From: Propionibacteriaceae bacterium UBA6122
Lineage (GTDB): Bacteria; Actinomycetota; Actinomycetes; Propionibacteriales; Propionibacteriaceae
Reading direction: 5' to 3'
NCBI GenBank assembly: GCA_002428365.1
Contig: DIVW01000023.1
Location: 2,814 to 27,309 of the forward strand
DNA length: 24,496 nucleotides
The notes under the pieces were generated by a model. It ran no database searches, had not been told where the DNA came from, and saw nothing but the letters and a program-made list of their open reading frames with translations. A program made the position numbers and the translations under genes. The stretch's first letter is position 1; the number at the start of each line of letters is the position of its first letter. Positions 7,947 through 14,387 of this stretch are shown piece by piece.

Positions 7947-7974
7947 ATGATCACACAGATTCGACATATGTCAA
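7947..7974 (-). promoter_or_regulatory. arsR1-arsM promoter with overlapping operator
   Basis: On the minus strand TTGACA (7974-7969) is followed after 16 bases by GATCAT (7952-7947), a plausible -35/-10 pair that would start transcription near 7940. The perfect 10-base palindrome GACATATGTC (7963-7972) overlaps the -35 and spacer, as expected for an ArsR-type operator that blocks polymerase. Confidence 0.5.
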
Positions 7975-8040
7975 AGCATCGGAACGAGGGCTCTCGGAGG
8001 TGAGGGTCCCGCCGTTGACGAGTGCACGGTTCAATCACTC

Positions 8041-8049
8041 TTGATTCAA
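8041..8049. promoter_or_regulatory. TTGATTCAA motif upstream of the exporter gene
   Basis: A 9-base near-palindrome. The same 9-mer recurs at 8890-8898 at the start of arsR2. It lies downstream of a TTGACG hexamer at 8015-8020, in the region between the divergent ars genes. A shared operator for ArsR2 is the simplest reading; this is inference from two copies only. Confidence 0.35.
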
Positions 8050-8078
8050 GAAGCGCTGCATTGGTGGCGATTGGAGTG

Positions 8079-8849
8079 ATGGCTGTGGACGGCTGGGTGC
8101 TCTACCTGGTGTTGTCGGTAGTGCTGTTCGGGCTGTCGTTCCTCTCGGGGATGATGGGCCTCGGTGTGGCCTTCGTCGCCACGCCGGTGCTGGCGATGTT
8201 CGGCCTGGATCTGAAGCACGAGATCATGCCGCTGGCGCTATGGCTGAACGGCGTGACAGCAATCTCCAGTGCGGTCGCGTTCGCTCGCAAGAAGATGATC
8301 GACTGGCGCACAGCCATTCCGCTGCTAGTGGTGACCACGATTGCCGCCCCGGTCGGGGTGTGGTTGTTGCAGTTCACCTCGGTCGACGTTCTCTGGTGGC
8401 TCTACGTCGCGGTGCTGCTGTTCTTAGCCTGGCGGATGGCCTTCCCGCCGAAACAGGACGACTCGGTGCCCTCGGAAGTGACCGACGTAACCCGATTGAA
8501 GGCGGCCGGAGCGAGCTCGGGAATCGGCGTCTTTGCTGGCCTGCTGGGGGTGGGGCCGGGCTTCCTGATGATGCCTACCCTGGTGCTCCTCGGTTTCGCC
8601 GCCCGTACCGCCGCCGCCACGAACAGTGTGGTGGTGACCCTGCCCTCGTTCTCGGCGTTCATCGCACACCTACCCGAGGCGCGTTTCGATTGGATTCTGT
8701 TTGGCCTTACCACGCTCGCTTCGATCGTGGGTGCGCAGTTGGGGGCAACCTTTATGGCCAACCGCGTCAAGAGCCTGACTCTGACCCGGGTCTTCGCGGT
8801 CGCCTTGGTGCTGCTGGCCGCGCAGCGGGTGTTCGCCCTAGTGGTCTGA
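8079..8849 (+). CDS. TauE/SafE-family membrane exporter
   Basis: Integral membrane transporter of the sulfite exporter TauE/SafE family, about 256 residues with roughly eight hydrophobic segments in two repeat halves. Each half begins with a Gly-rich stretch: FLSGMMGLGVAFVATPVLAMFG and GIGVFAGLLGVGPGFLMMPTLVLLG. The frame is open from a GTG at 8022, but that start has no spaced ribosome binding site and would put the TTGATTCAA motif inside the gene; the ATG at 8079 (or GTG 8076) fits family N-termini better. It is divergent from arsR1-arsM and 36 bases upstream of arsR2, so it probably belongs to the arsenic locus. Members export sulfite, sulfoacetate or other small anions; its substrate here is unknown. 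Confidence 0.85.
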   Translation: MAVDGWVLYLVLSVVLFGLSFLSGMMGLGVAFVATPVLAMFGLDLKHEIMPLALWLNGVTAISSAVAFARKKMIDWRTAIPLLVVTTIAAPVGVWLLQFTSVDVLWWLYVAVLLFLAWRMAFPPKQDDSVPSEVTDVTRLKAAGASSGIGVFAGLLGVGPGFLMMPTLVLLGFAARTAAATNSVVVTLPSFSAFIAHLPEARFDWILFGLTTLASIVGAQLGATFMANRVKSLTLTRVFAVALVLLAAQRVFALVV

Positions 8850-8878
8850 CTTGACAGCAGCCCCAGTTGGGAGCACGC

Positions 8879-8901
8879 TTCAAATATGGTTGATTCAAAT
8901 A
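8879..8901. promoter_or_regulatory. Repeated TTCAAATA motif across the arsR2 start
   Basis: TTCAAATA occurs at 8879-8886 and again at 8894-8901, 15 bases apart, and the second copy forms part of TTGATTCAA (8890-8898). The repeats straddle the arsR2 ATG at 8886, a position suited to autoregulation. A TTGACA hexamer lies at 8851-8856, but a matching -10 was not found. Confidence 0.35.
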
Positions 8902-9200
8902 CAACTGATACAACTGCCGCCGCGGCGCTGCTCGCTGCGGTGGCCGATCCGATCCGTCTGCAGTTGCTGCATGCGCTGATCGGTCAGCCGCGTTGTGTTT
9001 GCGACCTCCAGCCTGAACCCGCGATTCCCGGCAACCTGCTGAGCTATCACCTCAAGGTGCTTCGGGAGGCTGGCCTGATCGAGGGCACTCGCCGCGGCCG
9101 CTGGATCGACTACTCCCTCACTGATGGCGCCTTGGAGCGGCTGCATGCGGCCCTGCCTGATCCGGCCATGGTGGCTCGGCAGTTGACGGTGGTGCGATGA
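8886..9200 (+). CDS. arsR: ArsR-family repressor 2 (CVC sensor type)
   Basis: ArsR/SmtB winged-helix repressor of 104 residues. It carries RCVCDL at 36-41, so C37 and C39 match the CVC As(III)/Sb(III) site in the DNA-binding helix of E. coli-type ArsR. The recognition region GNLLSYHLKVLREAGLIEGTRRGRWIDYSL follows. The ATG at 8886 has GGGAG 12 bases upstream. Its stop overlaps the permease start (ATGA at 9197-9200), indicating coupled translation. Its sensor architecture differs from that of ArsR1 1 kb away, so the two arms of the locus probably respond separately or to different arsenic species. Confidence 0.93.
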   Translation: MVDSNTTDTTAAAALLAAVADPIRLQLLHALIGQPRCVCDLQPEPAIPGNLLSYHLKVLREAGLIEGTRRGRWIDYSLTDGALERLHAALPDPAMVARQLTVVR

Positions 9201-10249
9201 CCACCGCTACTGCCCCCTCTGCTCGTCGGCAGGCCGTCCGCCGTTGGGGTGGGTTGGCGCTCGCGACTGCGGCCTGGTGGGCGCTCTACCTGGCCAACGA
9301 GCCATTCTGGAACTGGCTGATCGGCGGCGTAATTGGCCTCGACCTGAACAGCCGCCTTGGTAGTGGGGTGCACTTCTTCTTCTTCGACACCGTGAAGATC
9401 GCGCTGCTGCTGATCGGCATCATCTTCCTGGTGACGGTATTGCGGTCCTTCATGACCGTGGAGCGCACCCGGGCACTGCTGGGCGGCAAGCGCGAAGGCG
9501 TTGGCAATGTGATGGCAGCTGGGCTCGGGGTCGTCACCCCGTTCTGCTCCTGCAGCGCCGTGCCAGCCTTCATCGGCTTTGTGGCCTCGGGTGTTCCGCT
9601 CGGGGTAACGATGAGCTTCCTGATCGCCTCTCCGTTGGTTAATGAGGTGGCGATCGCGCTGCTGCTGGGGCTGTTCGGTCCTGGTCCCACCCTGATGTAC
9701 GTGGGTGCTGGCCTGGTGATCGCGATCGTGGCCGGGATGGTGATCGGACGGCTGAAGCTGGAGCGCTGGGTCGAGCCATTCGTGTTCGAGACCAAGCTGC
9801 GCGGGCAAGTGATCAACTCCACCGTCGGTCTCACCTGGGATGACCGCATTCAGATGGGCATCGAGGAGGTCATCTCGATTTTGCGCGGGATCTGGCCGTA
9901 CCTGCTGGTCGGGATCGGCCTGGGTGCGGCAATTCACGGTTGGGCACCAGAGGACTTCTTCGCCACCTACGCCGGGCCGGACAATCCGTTCGCGGTGCTC
10001 ATCGCCGTTTTGGTCGGGGTGCCGCTGTACTCGAACGCGGCTGGGATTCTGCCGATAGTCGATGCCCTCTACGCCAAGGGTCTGCCGATGGGCACCCTGT
10101 TGGCTTTCATGATGGCTACCGTCGCGCTCAGCGTGCCGGAGATGATTCTGCTGCGCCGGGTGCTCAAGCCCAAGCTGATCGCGGTCTTCGTCTCGATCAC
10201 TGCCCTGGGCATCGTCGCTGTCGGCTACCTGTTCAACGCTGTCCTGTAA
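9197..10249 (+). CDS. ArsP-like permease (PF03773 family)
   Basis: Integral membrane permease of 350 residues with about eight membrane segments. The family signature TPFCSCSAVPAFIGF sits at 114-128, with the C117-x-C119 pair, followed by SFLIASPLVNE (140-150); the second half repeats this pattern with GVPLYSNAAGILP. Characterised ArsP from Campylobacter exports trivalent organoarsenicals such as methylarsenite, which is what ArsM makes. The family is broad and many members are uncharacterised. It overlaps arsR2 by four bases and is followed after 26 bases by a mini-thioredoxin, a commonly seen grouping. Function as a methylarsenite exporter is inferred from family and context. Confidence 0.88.
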   Translation: MTTATAPSARRQAVRRWGGLALATAAWWALYLANEPFWNWLIGGVIGLDLNSRLGSGVHFFFFDTVKIALLLIGIIFLVTVLRSFMTVERTRALLGGKREGVGNVMAAGLGVVTPFCSCSAVPAFIGFVASGVPLGVTMSFLIASPLVNEVAIALLLGLFGPGPTLMYVGAGLVIAIVAGMVIGRLKLERWVEPFVFETKLRGQVINSTVGLTWDDRIQMGIEEVISILRGIWPYLLVGIGLGAAIHGWAPEDFFATYAGPDNPFAVLIAVLVGVPLYSNAAGILPIVDALYAKGLPMGTLLAFMMATVALSVPEMILLRRVLKPKLIAVFVSITALGIVAVGYLFNAVL

Positions 10250-10275
10250 GTACCTAGTAGAGAGAAACCACCGAA

Positions 10276-10518
10276 GTGAACATCAAGATCCTCGGCTCCG
10301 GCTGCAACAACTGCATCAACCTCGAAAAGGCCGCCAAGCAAGCCGCCGCTGAGCTCGGCATCGAGGCCACCTTCGAGAAGGTCACCGACTACGCCGACAT
10401 CGCCTCCTACAACATCATGCGTACTCCGGGCCTGGTAGTTGATGAGCAGGTCGTCCTGTCCGGACGCGTCCCCACCGTTTCTCAGGTCAAAGAGATTCTG
10501 GCCCCGCTGGCGGTCTAG
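10276..10518 (+). CDS. Small thioredoxin-like protein (TM0996/MTH895 type)
   Basis: An 80-residue thioredoxin-fold protein with the redox motif GCNNC (C10, C13) at the end of the first strand and the cis-proline loop RTPGLVVDEQVVLSG. The GTG start at 10276 follows a weak AGAGAG. Proteins of this short type often accompany ArsR/permease pairs and are proposed to pass electrons to the permease or to thiol-bound metalloid. It is the last gene of the arsR2 operon. A redox role is supported by the CxxC; the partner is inferred. Confidence 0.9.
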   Translation: MNIKILGSGCNNCINLEKAAKQAAAELGIEATFEKVTDYADIASYNIMRTPGLVVDEQVVLSGRVPTVSQVKEILAPLAV

Positions 10519-10616
10519 CGCTTGAGGCTGGCGGTCCCCATGCGCCGGGGTCTTGACCTTGCCGGGCTCCTGCCTGACAGTGGTGGGCGGTTGGTCATGA
10601 TCTGTTGGGAGCGAAG

Positions 10617-10838
10617 ATGCGGGCGAAGCTGGTGTTGGGCGGCCTCGGTGCGCTGCTGCTCGTCGGCGGTGCGGTGACGCTCTTCGTCCTTGGCATCGGG
10701 CTGGACGAGTCGGGCGAAACATTGCCCGGAGCAACTGAACCGGTTTGGGGTTCACTGCTGGTGCCCGCACTTTGGCTGCTCCCGGTGGTCGGCATGGTGC
10801 TGATCGTCCAGGCGGCTCTGGTCGAGGCGAAGCGCTAG
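10617..10838 (+). CDS. Small two-span membrane protein of unknown function
   Basis: A 73-residue protein with two hydrophobic helices, at about 4-25 (LVLGGLGALLLVGGAVTLFVLG) and 45-66 (LLVPALWLLPVVGMVLIVQAAL). A short acidic loop links them and the C-terminus is charged (VEAKR). The ATG at 10617 is preferred over an in-frame TTG at 10605 because GGGAG lies five bases upstream. No family is recognised. It follows the thioredoxin gene by 98 bases and may be separately transcribed. Confidence 0.7.
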   Translation: MRAKLVLGGLGALLLVGGAVTLFVLGIGLDESGETLPGATEPVWGSLLVPALWLLPVVGMVLIVQAALVEAKR

Positions 10839-10871
10839 CGGCCAGCGGGCTCGCGCCCGGTCCCTGTGCCT

Positions 10872-10900
10872 TTGCGTCATTCGGGACTAGCGTGGATAAC
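10872..10900 (+). promoter_or_regulatory. Promoter for the EEP-family gene
   Basis: TTGCGT (10872-10877) and GATAAC (10895-10900) are separated by 17 bases, close to the sigma-70-type consensus. Transcription would start near 10907, just ahead of the AAGGAGG ribosome binding site at 10912-10918. Confidence 0.5.
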
Positions 10901-10922
10901 ACCTGCTCCCCAAGGAGGCGTG

Positions 10923-12038
10923 GTGTCCAACTTCTACAGTGATCTGCGCAAATTCCCCGACACCGCGATGCGTCAGCGTTGCGCTCAGCGGTTGTTGAAG
11001 ATGCGGTCCACCCTGGCCCCGTTGCGGGCCAAACGGCGCGACGGCACCCTGATGCTGGCCACCTGGAATATCCGCGATTTCGGCTCCGGACGGCTGAACC
11101 CGAGCCCGCGACTACCGGAGACCTTCTTCTATCTGGCCGAGATCGCAGCCTGCTTCGATCTGATCGCGGTGCAGGAGGTGAACCGCAACCTGGCCGATTT
11201 CAACCGGCTGGTCGACATCCTGGGCCCCAACTGGGACTACCTGCTCACCGACACCACCGAAGGCACCGGCGGCAACGGCGAGCGGATGGCCTTCCTCTAT
11301 CGCACTGACAAGGTGCGCTTCCGCAAGATCGCCGGTGAGATCGTCCTGCCCAAGGGCCTGACCGTGGTGCCGTCCAGTTCGGTGAAGCCGCCAATCACCG
11401 TTGATCCGGGCGAGCCGGAGCCGAAGCCGGACGAACCTGCTGGCCAGCAGTTCGCCCGCACCCCCTTCCTGGTGGCGTTCCAGGCTGGCTGGTTCCGGTT
11501 CAACCTGTGCACCGTCCATCTCTACTACGGCACCGAGAGTGGGCCGGGGCTGCAGCGACGGATCGCCGAGATCCGCGCGCTGGTGCAGTTCTTTGCCTCC
11601 CGACAGGACAAGGAGAACCAGGGCAAGGCCAACCCGCAGCAGGGGGAGAACTACATCCTGCTCGGCGACTTCAATGTGGTCAGCCCAAAGCACGAGACCA
11701 TGACGTCGCTGGTCGACAAAGGGTTCACCGTGCCCGAGCAGATCGATGCCGAGCATCTGACCACCCGTAACCACTTTTACGACCAAATCGCCGTCCGGGT
11801 GCGGGACCCGCGGTTCGCCACCGTCGATGGCGGCGTGGTCGACATCTATGAAGACGTGTTCACCGATGAGGATGTGGACCTGTACTCCCCGGTCGTGCCA
11901 GCCAGTGTGGACGGCAAGACCCCGCTGGCCCGCTTCCAGAAGTGGCGCACCTGGCAGATGTCGGATCACAACCCACTGTGGGTGCAGATTAAGACCGACT
12001 TCTCCGACTCCTACCTGACGCAAGTGGGGCAGGCCTGA
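10923..12038 (+). CDS. Endonuclease/exonuclease/phosphatase family protein
   Basis: A 371-residue member of the Mg-dependent EEP superfamily (DNase I/exonuclease III/phosphatase fold). Active-site motifs are in order: ATWNIRDFG (N49), AVQEVN (E85), CTVHLYYG (H199), ILLGDFNV (D249, N251) and QMSDHNPLW (D348, H349). There is no signal peptide, so it is probably cytoplasmic. The frame stays open to 10866, but AAGGAGG at 10912-10918 supports the GTG at 10923 (or the adjacent GTG 10920). The family covers nucleases and lipid or nucleotide phosphatases, so the substrate cannot be assigned. It converges on the lacI-type gene with only three bases between stop codons. Confidence 0.88.
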   Translation: MSNFYSDLRKFPDTAMRQRCAQRLLKMRSTLAPLRAKRRDGTLMLATWNIRDFGSGRLNPSPRLPETFFYLAEIAACFDLIAVQEVNRNLADFNRLVDILGPNWDYLLTDTTEGTGGNGERMAFLYRTDKVRFRKIAGEIVLPKGLTVVPSSSVKPPITVDPGEPEPKPDEPAGQQFARTPFLVAFQAGWFRFNLCTVHLYYGTESGPGLQRRIAEIRALVQFFASRQDKENQGKANPQQGENYILLGDFNVVSPKHETMTSLVDKGFTVPEQIDAEHLTTRNHFYDQIAVRVRDPRFATVDGGVVDIYEDVFTDEDVDLYSPVVPASVDGKTPLARFQKWRTWQMSDHNPLWVQIKTDFSDSYLTQVGQA

Positions 12039-12041
12039 GGC

Positions 12042-13124
12042 TCAGCTGCTGGCCTTGGCGGTGGCTTTCGAGGCCTTGGGACGGGCAACGCTGTCGCGTT
12101 CAGACAGGGTGGGCTGAATGATTTGCCGGCGTCCGCCTTGACCGCCCTTACGCACCAGGGCGGCAGCGGCCAGTGCTGCCTCCAGCCCGACGGTGTACAT
12201 GGGTAGCCGAACGGAGGTCAGGGGTGGCGTGGTGGCTTGGGCGATCTCGATATCGTCGTAGCCGATCAGGGAGAAGTCCTGAGGCACCCGCAGGCCGCGC
12301 TCGGCCGCGGCGTGGAGCATGCCGGCCGCCACGTAGTCATCGGCGGCGAGCCACGCGGTGGGCAGGCGACGTTTGGTGGACCTATGGTCCAAGTACTCAC
12401 CGAATACCCGAGCTCCGGAGGCGATCGAGTATTCGCTGCGGACGACGTCTTCTGGATGAACCTTCAGTCCGTGCTCAGCGCACCGGCGATAGAAAGCGGC
12501 CAGTCGCGTGCTGGCGTCCAGGTGGCCACTCGGCCCGGTCACATAGCCGATTCGCTGATGGCCGTGTTTGGCGAAGGTGTCGACCGCCAGCGAGATGCCA
12601 TGAGTTTCGTCGATGGCGACCACACTTTGCGCAGGCGAGGTGGGGTCGTTGATCACTACCAGCGGGATGTCTTGGGACTGGAGTTCGGCGATGTGGCCGC
12701 TGCTTTCCCACTGATTCAACAAGATCAGGGCACCGAAAGAGCGGGCCCGGAACTCCGAGGCCAGCAGGGCGCCTGCATCGGCGGACTCGGTTCGCACAAA
12801 TTGGATCGACAAGTGCAGCCGAGACTGGTGGGCCCCGTCGAGAGCACCCCTGGTGAGTGGGTAGAAGAAAGATGCTTCGCTGTATTCGAATGAAGTGGGC
12901 GAGGTGAGCACGCGAAGGGCGATCTCGCGCACCTCCCCGGTGCGCAACTGCTGGGCGCTGACCCGTGGGACGTATTTCAGCGCTGAAGCCGCCTCCAGGA
13001 CGCGGGCGCGCGTGCTGTCTGCGACCGAGCCGCCGTTGAGCGCCTGCGATGCCGTCGAGATCGAGACGTTCGCTAGGGAAGCGACGTCGGCGAGTCGAAC
13101 CTGGGTGGTCTGTCTGCGACTCAA
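12042..13124 (-). CDS. LacI-family transcriptional repressor
   Basis: Regulator for the divergent sugar transport operon. Residues 10-30 form the LacI helix-turn-helix (RLADVASLANVSISTASQALN), then the hinge VPRVSAQQLRTGEV. The periplasmic-binding-protein-like effector domain fills the remainder of the 360 residues, with IGYVTGP, AWLAADDYVAAGML and DFSLIGYDDIEIAQATTPPLTSVRLPM. The start is a TTG at 13124 with GGAGGA about six bases upstream; that ribosome binding site abuts operator site 1. The effector is unknown, but its gene position makes the imported sugar or a derivative the likely ligand. Confidence 0.93.
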   Translation of the reverse strand: MSRRQTTQVRLADVASLANVSISTASQALNGGSVADSTRARVLEAASALKYVPRVSAQQLRTGEVREIALRVLTSPTSFEYSEASFFYPLTRGALDGAHQSRLHLSIQFVRTESADAGALLASEFRARSFGALILLNQWESSGHIAELQSQDIPLVVINDPTSPAQSVVAIDETHGISLAVDTFAKHGHQRIGYVTGPSGHLDASTRLAAFYRRCAEHGLKVHPEDVVRSEYSIASGARVFGEYLDHRSTKRRLPTAWLAADDYVAAGMLHAAAERGLRVPQDFSLIGYDDIEIAQATTPPLTSVRLPMYTVGLEAALAAAALVRKGGQGGRRQIIQPTLSERDSVARPKASKATAKASS

Positions 13125-13133
13125 AGCGGTCCT

Positions 13134-13149
13134 CCAAAAACGTTCTTGC
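13134..13149. promoter_or_regulatory. LacI-type operator, site 1
   Basis: CCAAAAACGTTCTTGC, a near-palindrome centred between 13141 and 13142. It lies 10 bases upstream of the lacI-type start codon, overlapping its ribosome binding site, and shares the AAAACGTT core with site 2, whose centre is 89 bp away. The placement implies autorepression. Confidence 0.65.
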
Positions 13150-13222
13150 TACTGTCGAGAGGGTAGTACATGGCTCTCGCAAGGGGGAGAGGTAGGTCAG
13201 TTGGCCCTGATCACGAAAAGGT

Positions 13223-13238
13223 CACAAAACGTTTTTGG
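13223..13238. promoter_or_regulatory. LacI-type operator, site 2
   Basis: CACAAAACGTTTTTGG, with a perfect 10-base core AAAACGTTTT centred between 13230 and 13231. It ends two bases before a TTGAAG -35 hexamer for the transporter operon, a position that would block polymerase. The CpG-centred AAACGTTT style is typical of LacI/GalR operators. Confidence 0.7.
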
Positions 13239-13240
13239 TC

Positions 13241-13270
13241 TTGAAGGTACGGCCGGGCCATTCGTAACCT
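13241..13270 (+). promoter_or_regulatory. Promoter of the sugar ABC operon
   Basis: TTGAAG (13241-13246) and TAACCT (13265-13270) are spaced by 18 bases. Transcription would begin near 13277, giving a leader of about 36 bases to the GTG at 13313. Operator site 2 directly adjoins the -35 hexamer. Confidence 0.5.
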
Positions 13271-13312
13271 TGGGCCACCTGACCATGCAGGCATTCCAAC
13301 GGAGGAAGTCAA

Positions 13313-14386
13313 GTGTTCACATCATTGAGTCGTTCGGCGAGCGCGATCGCAGCCGTCCTTACCGCAAGTGCCCTACTGGTCGCTGCTGCCGGGTGTAGCG
13401 CCACCAGTTCCCCTACCACCAGCTCTGGTATCTCCGCGGCGTCCGGTACTGACCCGGTTGCGGGGCGGCCAACTCCAGTGGCGAACCCAGACAAGAAGAA
13501 GGTGAAGATCGCGATCGTCGACTTCCCGTCCCAGGTGGCCGAAGTCTTCAAGGCCTCCGAGGCGGGAGCCTCGCGAGCCGGTCAGGTGCTGGCCGCCTAC
13601 AACGTGCAGGTTGACTACCTGCCGGTGACCACTATCAGCGCCGACGGGGTGAACCAGGTTGTGCGAACCGCAATGAACGACGGCTATGACGCCATTGCTG
13701 TCACGCTTCTGGGGGCGGCCAACTGCGCCCCGATGAAGGAAGCCGTCGCGAAGGGCATCAAGGTGGCTGCGATCATGTCATCGGCTGATTGCGTCGAAGG
13801 CACTGGTGCGCTGTTCTACCACGGTGAGGACAGCCTCACTGCCTGGACGGCCATCGGCAAGCAGATGGCTGAGGCCACCGGCACCGAACCGTGCACCGCA
13901 GGCGTGGTCACCGGGTTCTTCAGCGCACCGCAGCACGAGGCTCGCCGTGAAGGTCTGTTGGCAGGGATCGCCGGCTCACATCTGACCGCGGTCGGCAAAG
14001 GCGTGGAAGCTGGGGTTGACCCTGCCAAGTACCAGGCTGCAGCCCGCGACTACGTCACCGCGAATCCGGACCTGTGCGCGATTCTCATCACCACTGGTGA
14101 CAACGGCGCTGCCGCTTCAACTCTGAGTGATGAACAGGCCAGCAAGATCAAGGTGATCAGCTCCGATCTGACCTCCGGTACTCGCAAGCAGATTGAGGCT
14201 GGCAAGCAGTACGCGGCGGTTGAACAGGACCCGTTCGGATCGACCTACGACTCCTCAATCTGGCTATACAACGCGGTGATCACCGGCAACGGCCCTGAAG
14301 GCGGCTTCAACCAGCCGGTCAAGAACCTGATCGTGACCAAGGCGAACCTCGAAGAGGCGCTGCGGATGCAGACTGAAGGCGCCTGA
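13313..14386 (+). CDS. Sugar ABC transporter substrate-binding lipoprotein
   Basis: Extracellular binding protein that captures the sugar and delivers it to the ABC permease. The 357-residue protein begins with a lipoprotein signal: basic start, hydrophobic core and lipobox AAGC, so C28 would be lipidated. A Ser/Thr/Pro-rich linker follows, then the ribose/galactose-type periplasmic-binding fold (KKVKIAIVDFPSQVAEVFKAS, DGYDAIAVTLLG, AILITTGDNGAAASTL, KIKVISSDLTSG). The GTG start at 13313 has GGAGG seven bases upstream. It is the first gene of the operon and one base separates its stop from the next ATG. The exact sugar cannot be read from sequence. Confidence 0.92.
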   Translation: MFTSLSRSASAIAAVLTASALLVAAAGCSATSSPTTSSGISAASGTDPVAGRPTPVANPDKKKVKIAIVDFPSQVAEVFKASEAGASRAGQVLAAYNVQVDYLPVTTISADGVNQVVRTAMNDGYDAIAVTLLGAANCAPMKEAVAKGIKVAAIMSSADCVEGTGALFYHGEDSLTAWTAIGKQMAEATGTEPCTAGVVTGFFSAPQHEARREGLLAGIAGSHLTAVGKGVEAGVDPAKYQAAARDYVTANPDLCAILITTGDNGAAASTLSDEQASKIKVISSDLTSGTRKQIEAGKQYAAVEQDPFGSTYDSSIWLYNAVITGNGPEGGFNQPVKNLIVTKANLEEALRMQTEGA

Positions 14387-14387
14387 G

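Noticed and set aside
8022..8078. GTG 8022 as the start of the TauE/SafE gene
   Set aside because: No spaced ribosome binding site, non-hydrophobic extra residues, and it would place the TTGATTCAA motif within the gene. It is not fully excluded.
10519..10616. Terminator between the thioredoxin and the small membrane gene
   Set aside because: The best pairing, CCCC/GGGG around 10540, is only four base pairs and lacks a T-run.
10225..10902. 225-aa minus-strand ORF over the thioredoxin and small membrane genes
   Set aside because: Arg/Pro/Gly-rich shadow of clear plus-strand genes, with no domain and no ribosome binding site.
12923..12932. TCTCGCGCAC matching the 3' end of tRNA-Leu, as a possible att copy
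   Set aside because: Only ten GC-rich bases inside the well-conserved lacI-type coding sequence; chance is sufficient.
12895..13398. 167-aa plus-strand ORF spanning the LacI/ABC control region
   Set aside because: Antisense to the LacI helix-turn-helix and crossing the operators and promoter; not protein-like.
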